DNA of 64,000 bases from contig CAWHMT010000002.1 of assembly GCA_963830455.1 (NCBI GenBank), positions 62,001-126,000 of the forward strand. Direction: 5' to 3'. The position numbers and the translations under genes are program-made. A model generated the notes under the pieces. The model was not told the DNA's origin and did no database searches. It saw only the letters and a program-made list of their open reading frames with translations. Positions 52,484 to 60,472 of the stretch are shown here, piece after piece. The stretch comes from 20CM-2-65-7 sp963830455. GTDB taxonomy: Bacteria; Gemmatimonadota; Gemmatimonadetes; Gemmatimonadales; GWC2-71-9. Positions within the stretch are counted from its first letter, which is position 1; each line of letters starts with the position of its first letter.

Positions 52484-53032
52484 GTGAACGACGGCCTCAC
52501 CGACGTTGAAGTAGTCGCCCGGGTGCTGGGCGGCGATGGGGAGGCGTTCGGGATTCTCATCCGGCGCTATGAGCCGGGCCTGCTACGCTTCGCCACGCGA
52601 ATGCTCGGCAATGCCGACGCCGCGGCCGATGCGGTGGCCGAGAGTCTCGTACGCGCGTACCGGCATTTGGGGCAATGCCGGGATCCGGGTCATCTGCGGA
52701 GCTGGCTGTACCGGATCACCGGGAACCGCTGCCGCAGCCATCTGGCCCGGCGGCACATGAGCGACGTCCCGCTCAGCGAGGTCCCCGCGCCGGCCCTGGC
52801 GGACGACGCGGACTCATGGACGGCGCTCGAGCGCAGCGAACAGGTGGCACTCGTGGAGCGCGCGCTGGCGGCGCTCCCGCCGCAGAAGCGTGAGGCATTC
52901 GTGCTGAAGCATGTCGAAGGGCTGAGCTACGAGGAGATGGCGGAAGCGACGGGGGCGCGGATTCCCACGCTCAAGATGCGTGTGCACCGCGCGCGGGAAG
53001 CCCTGGTTGCGGCCCTGGGAGCGCTGGTATGA
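52484..53032 (+). CDS. ECF-type RNA polymerase sigma factor
   Basis: 182 residues. Region 2 (GEAFGILIRRYEPGLLRFAT, DAVAESLVRAYRHLGQ) and region 4 (ALAALPPQKREAFVLKHVEG, LSYEEMAEATGARIPTLKMR, VHRAREAL). It directs transcription of a regulon, usually held off by an anti-sigma factor encoded next; the next start overlaps as ATGA. GTG 52484 is chosen; TTG 52439 would overlap the DUF255 gene and add a non-conserved leader. Confidence 0.92.
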   Translation: MNDGLTDVEVVARVLGGDGEAFGILIRRYEPGLLRFATRMLGNADAAADAVAESLVRAYRHLGQCRDPGHLRSWLYRITGNRCRSHLARRHMSDVPLSEVPAPALADDADSWTALERSEQVALVERALAALPPQKREAFVLKHVEGLSYEEMAEATGARIPTLKMRVHRAREALVAALGALV

Positions 53033-53535
53033 CCGACCGGCTGGACGACGCGATCGAGCTGTTGAAGACGCCGCCTGCGGTAAGCGTCGAGGCGCGCGTG
53101 ATGGCCGAAGTCCGGCGGATGTCCCGGCCCACCCCGGGGAGGGGTATGTGGCTCACGTGGCGGAGCGCCGCGATGCTGGCGCTCGCCGCGGGGCTCGCGG
53201 CCATTCTCCTGGTATCTCGTCAATCGGACCACCCCATGCCCGGTGCCGCTGAAGGCATCGCGCAATTCGTCGGCCAGTTTCCGGGTGCGCGCTCGGTCGA
53301 AGTCGTGGGTTCGTTCAACAACTGGAGCCGCGGTCTGCTCCATTTGCGCGACGACGATCACGATGGGATCTGGCACGGCTACGCGGTGCTGCCCGCGGGC
53401 CCGCATGAGTACATGTTCGTGATCGACGGAGAGCGCTGGGTCACCGATCCACTGGCGGGGCGGTTCGTGGATGACGGGTTCGGCGCCGGCCGGGAGAACT
53501 CGGTGGTCATCGTGCGGCCCGCGGTGCAGCGATGA
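53029..53535 (+). CDS. Putative anti-sigma factor with AMPK/CBM48-like domain
   Basis: 168 residues. Cytoplasmic helical N-terminus (1-40: DDAIELLKTPPAVSVEARVM), one membrane helix (46-63), then an outer glycogen-binding-like E-set domain: SVEVVGSFNNWSRGLLHLRD, DGIWHGYAVLPAGPHEYMFV and IDGERWVTDP. That fold is the AMPK beta/isoamylase N-terminal type. Position and topology suggest an anti-sigma factor; no zinc-binding HxxxCxxC motif is present. Coupled to the sigma gene and to the next gene by ATGA overlaps. Confidence 0.7.
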   Translation: MTDRLDDAIELLKTPPAVSVEARVMAEVRRMSRPTPGRGMWLTWRSAAMLALAAGLAAILLVSRQSDHPMPGAAEGIAQFVGQFPGARSVEVVGSFNNWSRGLLHLRDDDHDGIWHGYAVLPAGPHEYMFVIDGERWVTDPLAGRFVDDGFGAGRENSVVIVRPAVQR

Positions 53536-54200
53536 CGCGAGCGCTGCTAATCGCACTGATTGCGCTCGCGCCCTTCGTGGTGGTGGGGGTGGGGGGAGCC
53601 CAAACTCCCGGTACCACGAGGTTGGCGGGGCGCGTTCCGGCTGAGGCGATTCCGGCCATCGATTCGCTGATTGCCGCCGCCGTCGCGGAGAGTCTGCCGA
53701 CGGAGCCGCTGGTGCAAAAGGCGCTGGAGGGAAGCGCGAAGGGAATTCCCACCGATCGCCTGGTGAACGGCGTGCGCCGCAGTCTGCTACAGCTCCGGGA
53801 GGCGCGCATGCTCGTGGCGCGCGCGCTGCCGAGTCAGCCGCCGGCGGAGGGTCACGTGGCCGCCGTCGCCGCGGCGCTGGCGCGTGGCCTGCCGCCGTCG
53901 ATTGCGGAACGGATGCTGACGATGGCGCCCGGCGAGCCGCCGGGGCCGGCCTTGCACGCCGCCGCGGATCTGGTCGCGCATCGCTTCAATGCCGACTCGG
54001 CGGCCGAATTGCTCGTACAAGCGCACACCATGGGCTTGCACGGCGTCCGGCTGCTCGACGTCGCGAGCGCCGCCGATCAGGAGCTACAACGTGGCGGAGG
54101 CCGCACGCCGGCGGACGCGCTGGCGCGCGTACGCGCCATGTTACCGAATGTGCCGGCGCCCAAGGTGGCGGTGACGCCGCATGGAAAAACGGGGTCGTAA
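53532..54200 (+). CDS. Secreted Ala-rich helical protein
   Basis: 222 residues. Signal peptide to about AQT (residue 25), then helical, repeat-like segments such as AIPAIDSLIAAAVAESLPTE, GIPTDRLVNGVRR, GLPPSIAERMLTMAPG and ALARVRAML. No domain recognised. Fourth gene of the sigma operon, overlapping the CBM48-like gene by 4 bases, so it may belong to the same envelope response. Confidence 0.65.
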   Translation: MTRALLIALIALAPFVVVGVGGAQTPGTTRLAGRVPAEAIPAIDSLIAAAVAESLPTEPLVQKALEGSAKGIPTDRLVNGVRRSLLQLREARMLVARALPSQPPAEGHVAAVAAALARGLPPSIAERMLTMAPGEPPGPALHAAADLVAHRFNADSAAELLVQAHTMGLHGVRLLDVASAADQELQRGGGRTPADALARVRAMLPNVPAPKVAVTPHGKTGS

Positions 54201-54224
54201 GGGGACCACAAACCCCGAGGCGTT

Positions 54225-54437
54225 ATGCTGATCCCATTGTTCCTCTTGACCCTCGCCGTGCAGCAACCTGCGCAGCAGCCCGCGCAGCAACCGGCTGCCG
54301 CGTCGAAGTCGCACGCCAGTGCGACGCATCACACCGCAGCGGACACGACCAAGACGAAGTCGCATCAGCACCACAAGGGCAAATCAAAACCCGCCACGTC
54401 GTCCACGACGCAGCGGGACACGACGACGCACCCCTAA
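54225..54437 (+). CDS. Small secreted low-complexity protein
   Basis: 70 residues. Signal (1-12), QQPAQQPAQQPA repeats, then a His/Lys/Ser/Thr-rich tail (SHQHHKGKSKP). Low complexity; a metal-binding or linker role is possible but unsupported. Last gene before the ACGTCTAG terminator. Confidence 0.55.
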   Translation: MLIPLFLLTLAVQQPAQQPAQQPAAASKSHASATHHTAADTTKTKSHQHHKGKSKPATSSTTQRDTTTHP

Positions 54438-54467
54438 ACGTCTAGACGTCTAGACGTCTAGTTTTTT
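54438..54467 (+). terminator. Triple ACGTCTAG repeat followed by a T-run
   Basis: Three tandem copies of ACGTCTAG (54438-54461) contain the palindrome CTAGACGTCTAG and are followed by TTTTTT. Intrinsic terminator for the sigma operon. Confidence 0.7.
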
Positions 54468-55701
54468 AGGATGTGTAGTCGGAGTTGATCCGGACGTAAT
54501 CCGGCGAAAGATCGCAGGTCCATACCACCGCCTCCGATCGACCGAGTCCCAGGTCGAGCCGGAGGCGGATGGCTTTCCGCTGGAAGATGGCGCGGGCCTT
54601 TGCCGGATCGGCGAGTGCGGTCGCGCCCCCGGTGGCGAGGGTGAGCCATCCATCGTCGAACGCCGCCTCGAGGCTGACTCGATCGGCGACGAGCGCGACC
54701 CCCGCGACGCCGGCGGCCGCGAGCACGCGCCCCCAGTTGGGATCACCGCCGAAAATCGCGGTTTTCACCAAGGTCGAACGGGCGATCGCGCGCCCCACTT
54801 CCCGCGCATGGGCCTCCGTCTGCGCGCCCACGATCTGGATCTGGAGCTGCTTGGTCGCCCCCTCGCCGTCTGCGACCACCGCCAGCGCCAGCGTGCGCGC
54901 CACCTCAATGGCCGCTTCCTCGAACAGCTTCCAGGTCGCGCCGTCGCGCGAGGGGTCAATCCCCGCATGGCCGTTGGCGAGGAGCAGCGCCGTGTCGTTC
55001 GTGCTCGTGTCCCCATCCACGGAGATGGCGTTGAAGGTCCGATCCACGACCCGTTTCCAGAACGGACGCAGCGTCACGGGCTCGGAGATGGCATCGGTCG
55101 TGAGCACCCCGAGCAGGGTGGCCATGTCGGGATGGATCATGCCCGCGCCCTTGGCCATGCCGCCGATCGTAATCGGGCCGCTCGGCGTTTCGAGACGCAC
55201 CGCGCAGTGCTTGGGCCGGGTATCGGTCGTCATGATCGCGCGCGCGGCATCGCGACCGCCCGCCGGCGAGAGCTTTGCAGCCGCGTCGCGCAGCCCGCGG
55301 TCGACTTTATCCACAGGGAGCGGCACACCGATCACGCCGGTCGAGAGGACGAGGGCTGTCCGGGGTGGCAGACCGGCTGCCGCTTCGGCGGCGCGGGCCA
55401 TCGCGCGCGCGGCCTCGAGACCGGGGGCGCCTGTGCATGCATTGGCGACGCGCGCGTTCATCGCCACGGCGCGGATGCGGCCGGGCCGGTCAGCCAGCAT
55501 CTCGGCGTCGTAGATGACCGGGGCGGCGCGCAGCGCATTCTTGGTGAAGACACCGGCGGTGGCACAGCTCGTCGCGCTCACGAGCAGCGCGACGTCGAGC
55601 GCGCCGTCCGCTTTCAAGCCGGCGTGCGCGGCGGCGGCGGTGAAACCGCCGGGAGAGGTCGCTGAGCCGCCGTCTATCGTGGAAATCGTCGAGGCCGTCA
55701 T
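54466..55701 (-). CDS. argJ: Bifunctional ornithine acetyltransferase / N-acetylglutamate synthase
   Basis: 411 residues. Transfers acetyl from N-acetylornithine to glutamate in cyclic arginine synthesis. KGAGMIHPDMATLLGVLTTD contains the autocleavage site: Thr after Ala in MATLL becomes the catalytic N-terminal residue of the beta chain. GGFTAAAAHAGLK, TSCATAGVFTKN, SVDGDTSTNDTALLLANG and GGDPNWGRVLAAAG are other signatures. ATG 55701 is chosen over an ATG 39 bases upstream. No other arginine gene is nearby. Confidence 0.95.
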   Translation of the reverse strand: MTASTISTIDGGSATSPGGFTAAAAHAGLKADGALDVALLVSATSCATAGVFTKNALRAAPVIYDAEMLADRPGRIRAVAMNARVANACTGAPGLEAARAMARAAEAAAGLPPRTALVLSTGVIGVPLPVDKVDRGLRDAAAKLSPAGGRDAARAIMTTDTRPKHCAVRLETPSGPITIGGMAKGAGMIHPDMATLLGVLTTDAISEPVTLRPFWKRVVDRTFNAISVDGDTSTNDTALLLANGHAGIDPSRDGATWKLFEEAAIEVARTLALAVVADGEGATKQLQIQIVGAQTEAHAREVGRAIARSTLVKTAIFGGDPNWGRVLAAAGVAGVALVADRVSLEAAFDDGWLTLATGGATALADPAKARAIFQRKAIRLRLDLGLGRSEAVVWTCDLSPDYVRINSDYTS

Positions 55702-55763
55702 CGCTTGTGTAACAGTGCCCCGTTTCTTATCATAGCACAACCTTCCCGGGGGGGACCCGTTCG

Positions 55764-56885
55764 ATGTCGGACCAGTTCCTCAGTTCCGACGAATACGACG
55801 AACGTGCACATCAGCTCTACAACGAAGGTCAATACGACGAGGCCATAGAGACGCTGCGCGATGGCCTGGCACTCTATCCGCACGCCGTCGAGCTGCATGT
55901 CGGCATGGGATACGCGCGGCTCGCGCGCGAGGAGTACGCGTGGGCGCGGCGCGCGTTCGAAGAGGCGCGCGGCCTCGATCCCGATCACGAAGATACCCTC
56001 GCGGGCCTGGGCGAAGTTTTGCTGAAGTTCGGCGATCGCGCCGGTGCGCTCGCCTGCTTCGACCGCGTGCTCGCGCTCGGCTTCCAGGACGATCACGACT
56101 TGATGCTGCAGATCGGCCGTGCGCTGTTTCGCGAGGGGGTGCTCGATCAAGCGCGGCGCTTCTTCGAAGGCGCGTTGCGCGCGCATCCCGATTCCGCCGA
56201 CGCCGCAGCCTGCGTCGGGTACGCGGCGCACCGGCTCGCCGATGAAGGCGGCAGCCTGCACTGGCTGCGGCGCGCGCTGGAGCTGGACCCGAGCCTGGGT
56301 GAAGCGCGCATCTACCTGGCGAACCTGCTGTACGATCGCGGCGAGTACGAGGCGGCGCTGTTTCATCTCGAGCGGACCGGGCCCGAAGAGCATTACGACG
56401 CGCTCGCGATCTGGCGCCTCGTCGAGCTGAAGAAGAGCGTCTACCGGCTGCCCGATGAGGATCCCGAGCTGGTGCCCTGGAACGAGCGTCTCAACGAGCT
56501 CGCGGGCGACGCCGCCCCGGAGGATCTCTTGCTCTCGGAAATCGAAGCGCTGCGACCCGACGGCCAGATCCGCGACCCCCGCCAGCTCGAGCTCTTCGGC
56601 ACGCTGCTCACCGAGCTGCAGGGCATGAAGTACAAGGGCTCAACGGTGGGAGAGATGCACCGGGTGAGCACGATCTCGGGGTCCACTTACGTCGGCACCT
56701 GGGAAGACATCGTGCGTCAAATGAAGGACGACGCGGCCGAGTGGGCCGCCGGCTCGCTGGAGGAGTACATGGAAGCGAGCGCCAAGCGGTGGCGTAAACA
56801 AACCGGTGTCGCCATCCCTGCGACGGACCCCGAGAGCTTCTTGCGTGCCGGTGCTGATGCCGGGGTTCTGAGAATCCTGCACTAG
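55764..56885 (+). CDS. TPR-repeat cytosolic protein
   Basis: 373 residues. Residues 10-210 hold about six TPR units (EYDERAHQLYNEGQYDEAIE, VGMGYARLAREEYAWARRAF, GLGEVLLKFGDRAGALACFD, GRALFREGVLDQARRFFEGA, LANLLYDRGEYEAALFHLER). The C-terminal 100 residues (GSTVGEMHRVSTISGSTYVG, TWEDIVRQMKDDAAEWA) form a separate domain I cannot name. No signal peptide, so probably a cytoplasmic scaffold. A strong hairpin follows. Confidence 0.8.
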   Translation: MSDQFLSSDEYDERAHQLYNEGQYDEAIETLRDGLALYPHAVELHVGMGYARLAREEYAWARRAFEEARGLDPDHEDTLAGLGEVLLKFGDRAGALACFDRVLALGFQDDHDLMLQIGRALFREGVLDQARRFFEGALRAHPDSADAAACVGYAAHRLADEGGSLHWLRRALELDPSLGEARIYLANLLYDRGEYEAALFHLERTGPEEHYDALAIWRLVELKKSVYRLPDEDPELVPWNERLNELAGDAAPEDLLLSEIEALRPDGQIRDPRQLELFGTLLTELQGMKYKGSTVGEMHRVSTISGSTYVGTWEDIVRQMKDDAAEWAAGSLEEYMEASAKRWRKQTGVAIPATDPESFLRAGADAGVLRILH

Positions 56886-56904
56886 CCGGGAACCGTGACC
56901 AGGG

Positions 56905-56940
56905 AAACGGGAAACGTGAACAGCACCACGTTTCCCGTTT
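56905..56940. terminator. 14-bp stem hairpin between convergent genes
   Basis: AAACGGGAAACGTG and CACGTTTCCCGTTT pair perfectly around an 8-base loop, followed by CTTTTCCC. Usable as a terminator from both sides (TPR gene and DoxX gene). Confidence 0.75.
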
Positions 56941-56953
56941 CTTTTCCCGAGCT

Positions 56954-57343
56954 TTAGCCGGGGGGTCGTTTGAAGCGGACGGCGATGGAGAGCGGCCCGT
57001 CACCCAGCGCCACGAGTGTCACCGCGCCCGCGAGTAGCAGGGCTTCCAGCTCGAAGTTCTGGTGCCCGGGCAGCTTGACCGCGAGGATGGCGACGACCAT
57101 CACGACGCCCATCGCCATGGCCCAGGCGCGCGTCAGGATGCCAAGCAGGACGCAGACGGCGCCGACTGTCTCGACCGTGATGAGGATGACCGCGAACATC
57201 GTGGAGAATGGAATGTGGTGCGCGGAGAGGAAGCTCGCGGTTGCGCCGATGCCGCGCTCGAACTTGCCGATCCCGTGGAGCAGGAACACGCCGCCTACCG
57301 CCAGGCGCATGAAGAAAGCCGCATACGGCGTCAATGCGTTCAG
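56954..57343 (-). CDS. DoxX-family membrane protein
   Basis: About 129 residues, four helices: FMRLAVGGVFLLHGIGKFER, FSTMFAVILITVETVGAVCV, AMAMGVVMVVAILAVKLPGH and ELEALLLAGAVTLVALGDGP. HGIGKF and the short length are typical of DoxX. No ATG fits the first helix. CTG 57343 is 6 bases from CGGAGG, while TTG 57334 is 15 bases away; ATG 57301 would cut the first helix. Two bases separate it from the cNMP-binding gene end, so they are co-transcribed. Confidence 0.75.
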   Translation of the reverse strand: MNALTPYAAFFMRLAVGGVFLLHGIGKFERGIGATASFLSAHHIPFSTMFAVILITVETVGAVCVLLGILTRAWAMAMGVVMVVAILAVKLPGHQNFELEALLLAGAVTLVALGDGPLSIAVRFKRPPG

Positions 57344-57354
57344 GGGAACCTCCG

Positions 57355-57813
57355 TTAGAACATGGACATCGCGAGGAACGACCGCAGATTGTCGTTCGTC
57401 ACGCGGAGCCGCGCGGACAGGAGCCGCACGACCGACCAGAGCACTTTGTAGGCGATATCGCGATTGAAATCGAGGAGCAGCTCGAAATCGGAACGGGAGA
57501 TCGTGATCAGCGTGCAGGCGGTGTTGGCGATCGCGTCGGTCGAGCGCTCGGAGCGGTCGAAGATGGACATTTCCCCGAAGCACGCGCCCGGCTTGAGCAC
57601 CGCCAGCGCCTCTTCGCCGGAGCCGGGGATGGTTCGCGAGATGCGGACCTCCCCCTCCGAAATCAGGAACAAGCGGTTGCCCGGCTCGCCTTCCTTGAAG
57701 ACATACTGGCCAACGGTGAACTTCTGTTCGCGGCAGACTTCCGCGACTCGCGCGAGCTCGCCGTCGTCCAGATCTTGGAAGATGGCCGCTTGCTTCAGCA
57801 GCTTGACGTCCAC
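57355..57813 (-). CDS. Cyclic-nucleotide-binding domain protein without DNA-binding domain
   Basis: 152 residues: one cNMP domain (FKEGEPGNRLFLISEGEVRI, then the phosphate cassette FGEMSIFDRSERSTDA with Glu and Arg) and a C-helix, ending in RLLSARLRVTNDNLRSFL. No helix-turn-helix follows, so it is not a CRP regulator but an isolated sensor domain. GTG 57813 lies 7 bases after a TACCTT -10-like box. Divergent from the CDP-alcohol transferase gene by only 15 bases; the DoxX gene follows. Confidence 0.82.
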   Translation of the reverse strand: MDVKLLKQAAIFQDLDDGELARVAEVCREQKFTVGQYVFKEGEPGNRLFLISEGEVRISRTIPGSGEEALAVLKPGACFGEMSIFDRSERSTDAIANTACTLITISRSDFELLLDFNRDIAYKVLWSVVRLLSARLRVTNDNLRSFLAMSMF

Positions 57814-57828
57814 GGAGGCTAAGGTACG

Positions 57829-58344
57829 GTGAAACCGCGTTTCGCGGTAGCGGACGCCCTCACGCTGGTGCGGTTTCCGCTCGCCGTGCTGTTTCCGATT
57901 GCGGCATCGCCCACGTGGCAGCTCGCGATCGTCGCGGCGGCGGCCGCGACGGACGTGGCCGACGGGATGCTGGCACGCCGGTTGGGCTCCTCGCGCGCGG
58001 GTGCGATACTCGATCCCATCGCCGACAAGGCGTTCATGGTGACGGCGTTCGTGACGATCGCGCGGCGCGGGCTGCTCGCGTGGTACGAGCTGCTCGGCGT
58101 CCTGCTGCGCGATCTGCTGGCGGTGCTGGGCTTCGTGGCGACGTGGCTCCTGCGCCGGCCGGTCGCCGTGCCGGCGCGGGCCGGCGGCAAGGCGGTGACC
58201 ATCGCGCAGCTGCTGACCCTGGTGGCCGCGATCGCCGAATCTCCGCTCGTGCGCCCGCTCGCATGGGCCACCGCGGCGATTGCAGTGTACGCTATCTGGG
58301 ACTACGGCCGGACCGCCGCGCGGAAAAGCGAGGCCACACTTTGA
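57829..58344 (+). CDS. CDP-alcohol phosphatidyltransferase family protein
   Basis: 171 residues, five or six helices. DVADGMLARRLG followed by GAILDPIADK is the DxxDGxxAR...GxxxDxxxD active site binding CDP and metal. Makes phospholipid head-group linkages, possibly phosphatidylglycerophosphate, but the acceptor cannot be read. GTG 57829 has GGAGG 10 bases upstream. First of a five-gene plus-strand run; its stop overlaps the next start as TTGA. Confidence 0.88.
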   Translation: MKPRFAVADALTLVRFPLAVLFPIAASPTWQLAIVAAAAATDVADGMLARRLGSSRAGAILDPIADKAFMVTAFVTIARRGLLAWYELLGVLLRDLLAVLGFVATWLLRRPVAVPARAGGKAVTIAQLLTLVAAIAESPLVRPLAWATAAIAVYAIWDYGRTAARKSEATL

Positions 58345-58865
58345 CCCGAATCGGATTGCTGGTGCTGCTCGTAGCCGGACTGGCCGCGCAACTCGCGACG
58401 GCGCAGGACTTCGTGCCGCCGAAGAACAGTCGTCACAGCGGTACGCGCATCGGTGTTTTGGGCTTCGGTGTGCGCGGCGGGTTGGACCTGGCCAGCGACG
58501 GCCAGTTCATCCTCGGCACGACACTGGATATGGGAGACCTGTTCACCGACCGGCTGCGCCTGCGCCCTTCGTTCGATCTCGGCGTCTTGAATCGAGCCAA
58601 CACCTACGCCGGCAGCTTCGATGCACTGTGGCGCTTCACGAATGATGAAGAAGTCGCGACGCCGTACGTCGGCCTGGGGATCTCGGTCGCGGGACACGAT
58701 TCATGCGGTGACGATCCTCAGTGCCCCGACCTCTGGTTCAATCTCACGTTCGGTTTCGAGCTGCGATTTCGTTCGACGTTCAATTGGCTCCTGGAATACC
58801 GCGCGTTGGACGCGCTGGACAAGCACCGCGTGTTCATCGGGCTGACCACGCGGCGAGGGAACTGA
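58341..58865 (+). CDS. Small outer-membrane beta-barrel-like protein
   Basis: 174 residues from TTG 58341. A signal peptide ends near TAQD (residue 23). The rest alternates strands (IGVLGFGVRGGLDLAS, FILGTTLDMGD, LRLRPSFDLGVL, PYVGLGISVAGH, LTFGFELRF, WLLEYRALDAL, HRVFIGLTTRR), the pattern of an eight-strand barrel. Two cysteines in SCGDDPQCP may form a loop disulfide. No family name. TGATG overlap with the OsmC gene. Confidence 0.7.
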   Translation: MTRIGLLVLLVAGLAAQLATAQDFVPPKNSRHSGTRIGVLGFGVRGGLDLASDGQFILGTTLDMGDLFTDRLRLRPSFDLGVLNRANTYAGSFDALWRFTNDEEVATPYVGLGISVAGHDSCGDDPQCPDLWFNLTFGFELRFRSTFNWLLEYRALDALDKHRVFIGLTTRRGN

Positions 58866-59284
58866 TGGCGGAGCCCGCCCCGCGCATCGCCGAAGTGTCG
58901 ATGCGCTGGCTGCGCGAGCTCCAGTTCGAAGGGAGCGGGCCGGGCCAGCCCGCCATGCTCGTGGACGGCGACACGAAAGTGGCGACGTCACCCGTTCAGC
59001 TGCTGCTGCTCGCGGCGGCAACCTGCACCGCGTCCGATATCGTCATCATTCTGCAGAAGCAACGTGTCCAGCTCGAGGCATTGGACATCAGCGTTCGGGG
59101 CACTCGCCGCGAGCAGCCACCGCGGCGGTTCACGGCGATCGCGTTTCAGGTCTCCGTGCGTGGGGCAGGGCTCGACGAGGTGAAAGCGCGCCGGGCGATC
59201 GAGCTCTCGCTGGAGAAGTACTGTTCCGTGGTCGCATCGCTCGCGCCGGATATCCCCATCAGTTACGACGTCACCATTGCCTAG
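58865..59284 (+). CDS. OsmC-family protein
   Basis: 139 residues. Cys in AAATCTASDIVIILQKQR and the second Cys in LEKYCSVVASLAPD are the redox pair of OsmC/Ohr peroxide reductases; the YhfA-like short N-terminus has ELQFEGSGPGQPAMLVDGD. Reduces organic hydroperoxides; exact substrate unknown. Overlaps the upstream stop by one base and the downstream gene by 8 bases. Confidence 0.85.
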   Translation: MAEPAPRIAEVSMRWLRELQFEGSGPGQPAMLVDGDTKVATSPVQLLLLAAATCTASDIVIILQKQRVQLEALDISVRGTRREQPPRRFTAIAFQVSVRGAGLDEVKARRAIELSLEKYCSVVASLAPDIPISYDVTIA

Positions 59285-59741
59285 CCTGTTGTGCCTTTTG
59301 CCGATGCTGGCACTGCAGTCCCAGCAGCTGACGACAACGGAGCTGAGCCTGGGGGCCGCGGCCGCCCTGGCCCGGGAGACCTTCGCCGGTGCCGAGCTGG
59401 GCGTCGCGCATCGACCGAGCAGCGATACCCGCATCGCGCTCGCGGTCGCGGGCGGCGTCGCGACGCCCGAGGACCAGGCGGCGGTGCGCGCGCAGCTCAC
59501 GCTCCAGGTCCTGCTGAATTCGTCCGCACGCTCGGGCCACGGGCTCTACGCGGGCGTCGGGGGGGCGTTTATCGGCCAGCACGGCGCACCGGGGCGCGGC
59601 TTTGTGGCGCTCGTGATCGGCGCCGAACAGGCGCCGGGACGGCGGCGCGGGTGGTTCATCGAAAGCGGCTTCGCGGGGGGCGTGCGGCTCGCGGTCGGAT
59701 GGCGTGCGCGCTGGTTTCCGAGCTGGTGGAGGGGCACCTAA
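59277..59741 (+). CDS. Hypothetical secreted protein
   Basis: 154 residues from TTG 59277 inside the end of the OsmC gene. A short hydrophobic leader (1-14) precedes alternating hydrophobic strands (LSLGAAAALARETFAGAELG, RIALAVAGGVATP, AQLTLQVLLN, GLYAGVGGAF, GFVALVIGAEQ, GGVRLAVGWRARWF), resembling a small beta-barrel. No family recognised. Followed by a hairpin. Confidence 0.6.
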   Translation: MPSLLCLLPMLALQSQQLTTTELSLGAAAALARETFAGAELGVAHRPSSDTRIALAVAGGVATPEDQAAVRAQLTLQVLLNSSARSGHGLYAGVGGAFIGQHGAPGRGFVALVIGAEQAPGRRRGWFIESGFAGGVRLAVGWRARWFPSWWRGT

Positions 59742-59748
59742 GAAAAAG

Positions 59749-59770
59749 GGGCGCCCGAACACGGGCGCCC
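59749..59770. terminator. Hairpin between convergent genes
   Basis: GGGCGCCCG and CGGGCGCCC form a 9-bp stem with loop AACA. AAAAA precedes it, giving a T-run for minus-strand transcripts, so it is a strong terminator for the gene at 59795. Confidence 0.75.
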
Positions 59771-59794
59771 TCCTACCGGAGAACGAAGCCTCGA

Positions 59795-60064
59795 TCAGGC
59801 GTCGGCGCCGACGGGGGCGGTGCGGGGCACGACGGGGCGGCAATAGCGCTCGCCCAGCACGCGCAGCTCGCTCAGCTCGTTCTCGGTCAGGTCGGTAAAG
59901 CGATCCGCAAGATACAGCAACGTGTCGTCAAACCATTCCTTCTGATGTTCGGATGCCGCTTCCAGCACGCCGCAGCGAAGAATGTGGGAGAACAACTCGT
60001 CGCGTGCTTGCTCGAAGCTCGTGGGAATCGCGTACTTCCGGGGCTCACCACGCTTTTTGGCCAT
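59795..60064 (-). CDS. Small acidic-helical hypothetical protein
   Basis: 89 residues: FEQARDELFSHILRCGVLEA, FDDTLLYLADRFTDLTENEL, RVLGERYCRP. Helical and cytosolic. No family recognised. ATG 60064 has AAAGGAAA upstream, and CATTATCTTG lies about 46 bases before it. Confidence 0.65.
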   Translation of the reverse strand: MAKKRGEPRKYAIPTSFEQARDELFSHILRCGVLEAASEHQKEWFDDTLLYLADRFTDLTENELSELRVLGERYCRPVVPRTAPVGADA

Positions 60065-60110
60065 GCAGGACGTTTCCTTTCGAGTAGGACGTCGGCAAAA
60101 ACAGCGGCCG

Positions 60111-60120
60111 CAAGATAATG
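60111..60120 (-). promoter_or_regulatory. Promoter-like motif CATTATCTTG
   Basis: Variant of the CATTATGTTGG motif, minus strand, before the gene starting at 60064. Confidence 0.45.
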
Positions 60121-60127
60121 GGTTGTA

Positions 60128-60136
60128 TGGTATAAT
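60128..60136 (+). promoter_or_regulatory. Extended -10 promoter (TGGTATAAT)
   Basis: Consensus TATAAT with an upstream TG (extended -10), giving a leader of about 35 bases with AGGAGGG before ATG 60179. The best -10 in the window. Confidence 0.7.
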
Positions 60137-60178
60137 GCCACAGCGGGAGCACGGGTTCCAGTGTTCCAGGAGGGACCG

Positions 60179-60472
60179 ATGAGCGAAGAAGTGTACGGAC
60201 CCGAACGCGCGCAACGCCTGGTCGCACTGCTGCGGGCGTTAGCGGAGCGGATCCAGGAGCTGGACCGGACTGGGCACCTACTCGAGTCGGCGCCGGAATT
60301 GCAAAAACTATTTGGCAACGCGCGCAGTGAGCTGTTTCACTACGAAGTCCGCAGCACCTATGACACGCCGGAAGTCGCGGAAAACCGCCGGATCGTGGAG
60401 GACGCGATGCGCGAGCTGTCGCTCGACGACCCGGAAGACGACGAGCCTTGGAGACGGGACAACCAAGAATGA
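60179..60472 (+). CDS. Hypothetical cytosolic protein
   Basis: 97 residues: RAQRLVALLRALAERIQELD, RSELFHYEVRSTYDTPEVAE, and an acidic tail LDDPEDDEPW. Helical; no known family. AGGAGGG 5 bases before ATG 60179. Stop overlaps the thioredoxin-like gene start as ATGA, so it is the first gene of the disulfide operon. Confidence 0.7.
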   Translation: MSEEVYGPERAQRLVALLRALAERIQELDRTGHLLESAPELQKLFGNARSELFHYEVRSTYDTPEVAENRRIVEDAMRELSLDDPEDDEPWRRDNQE

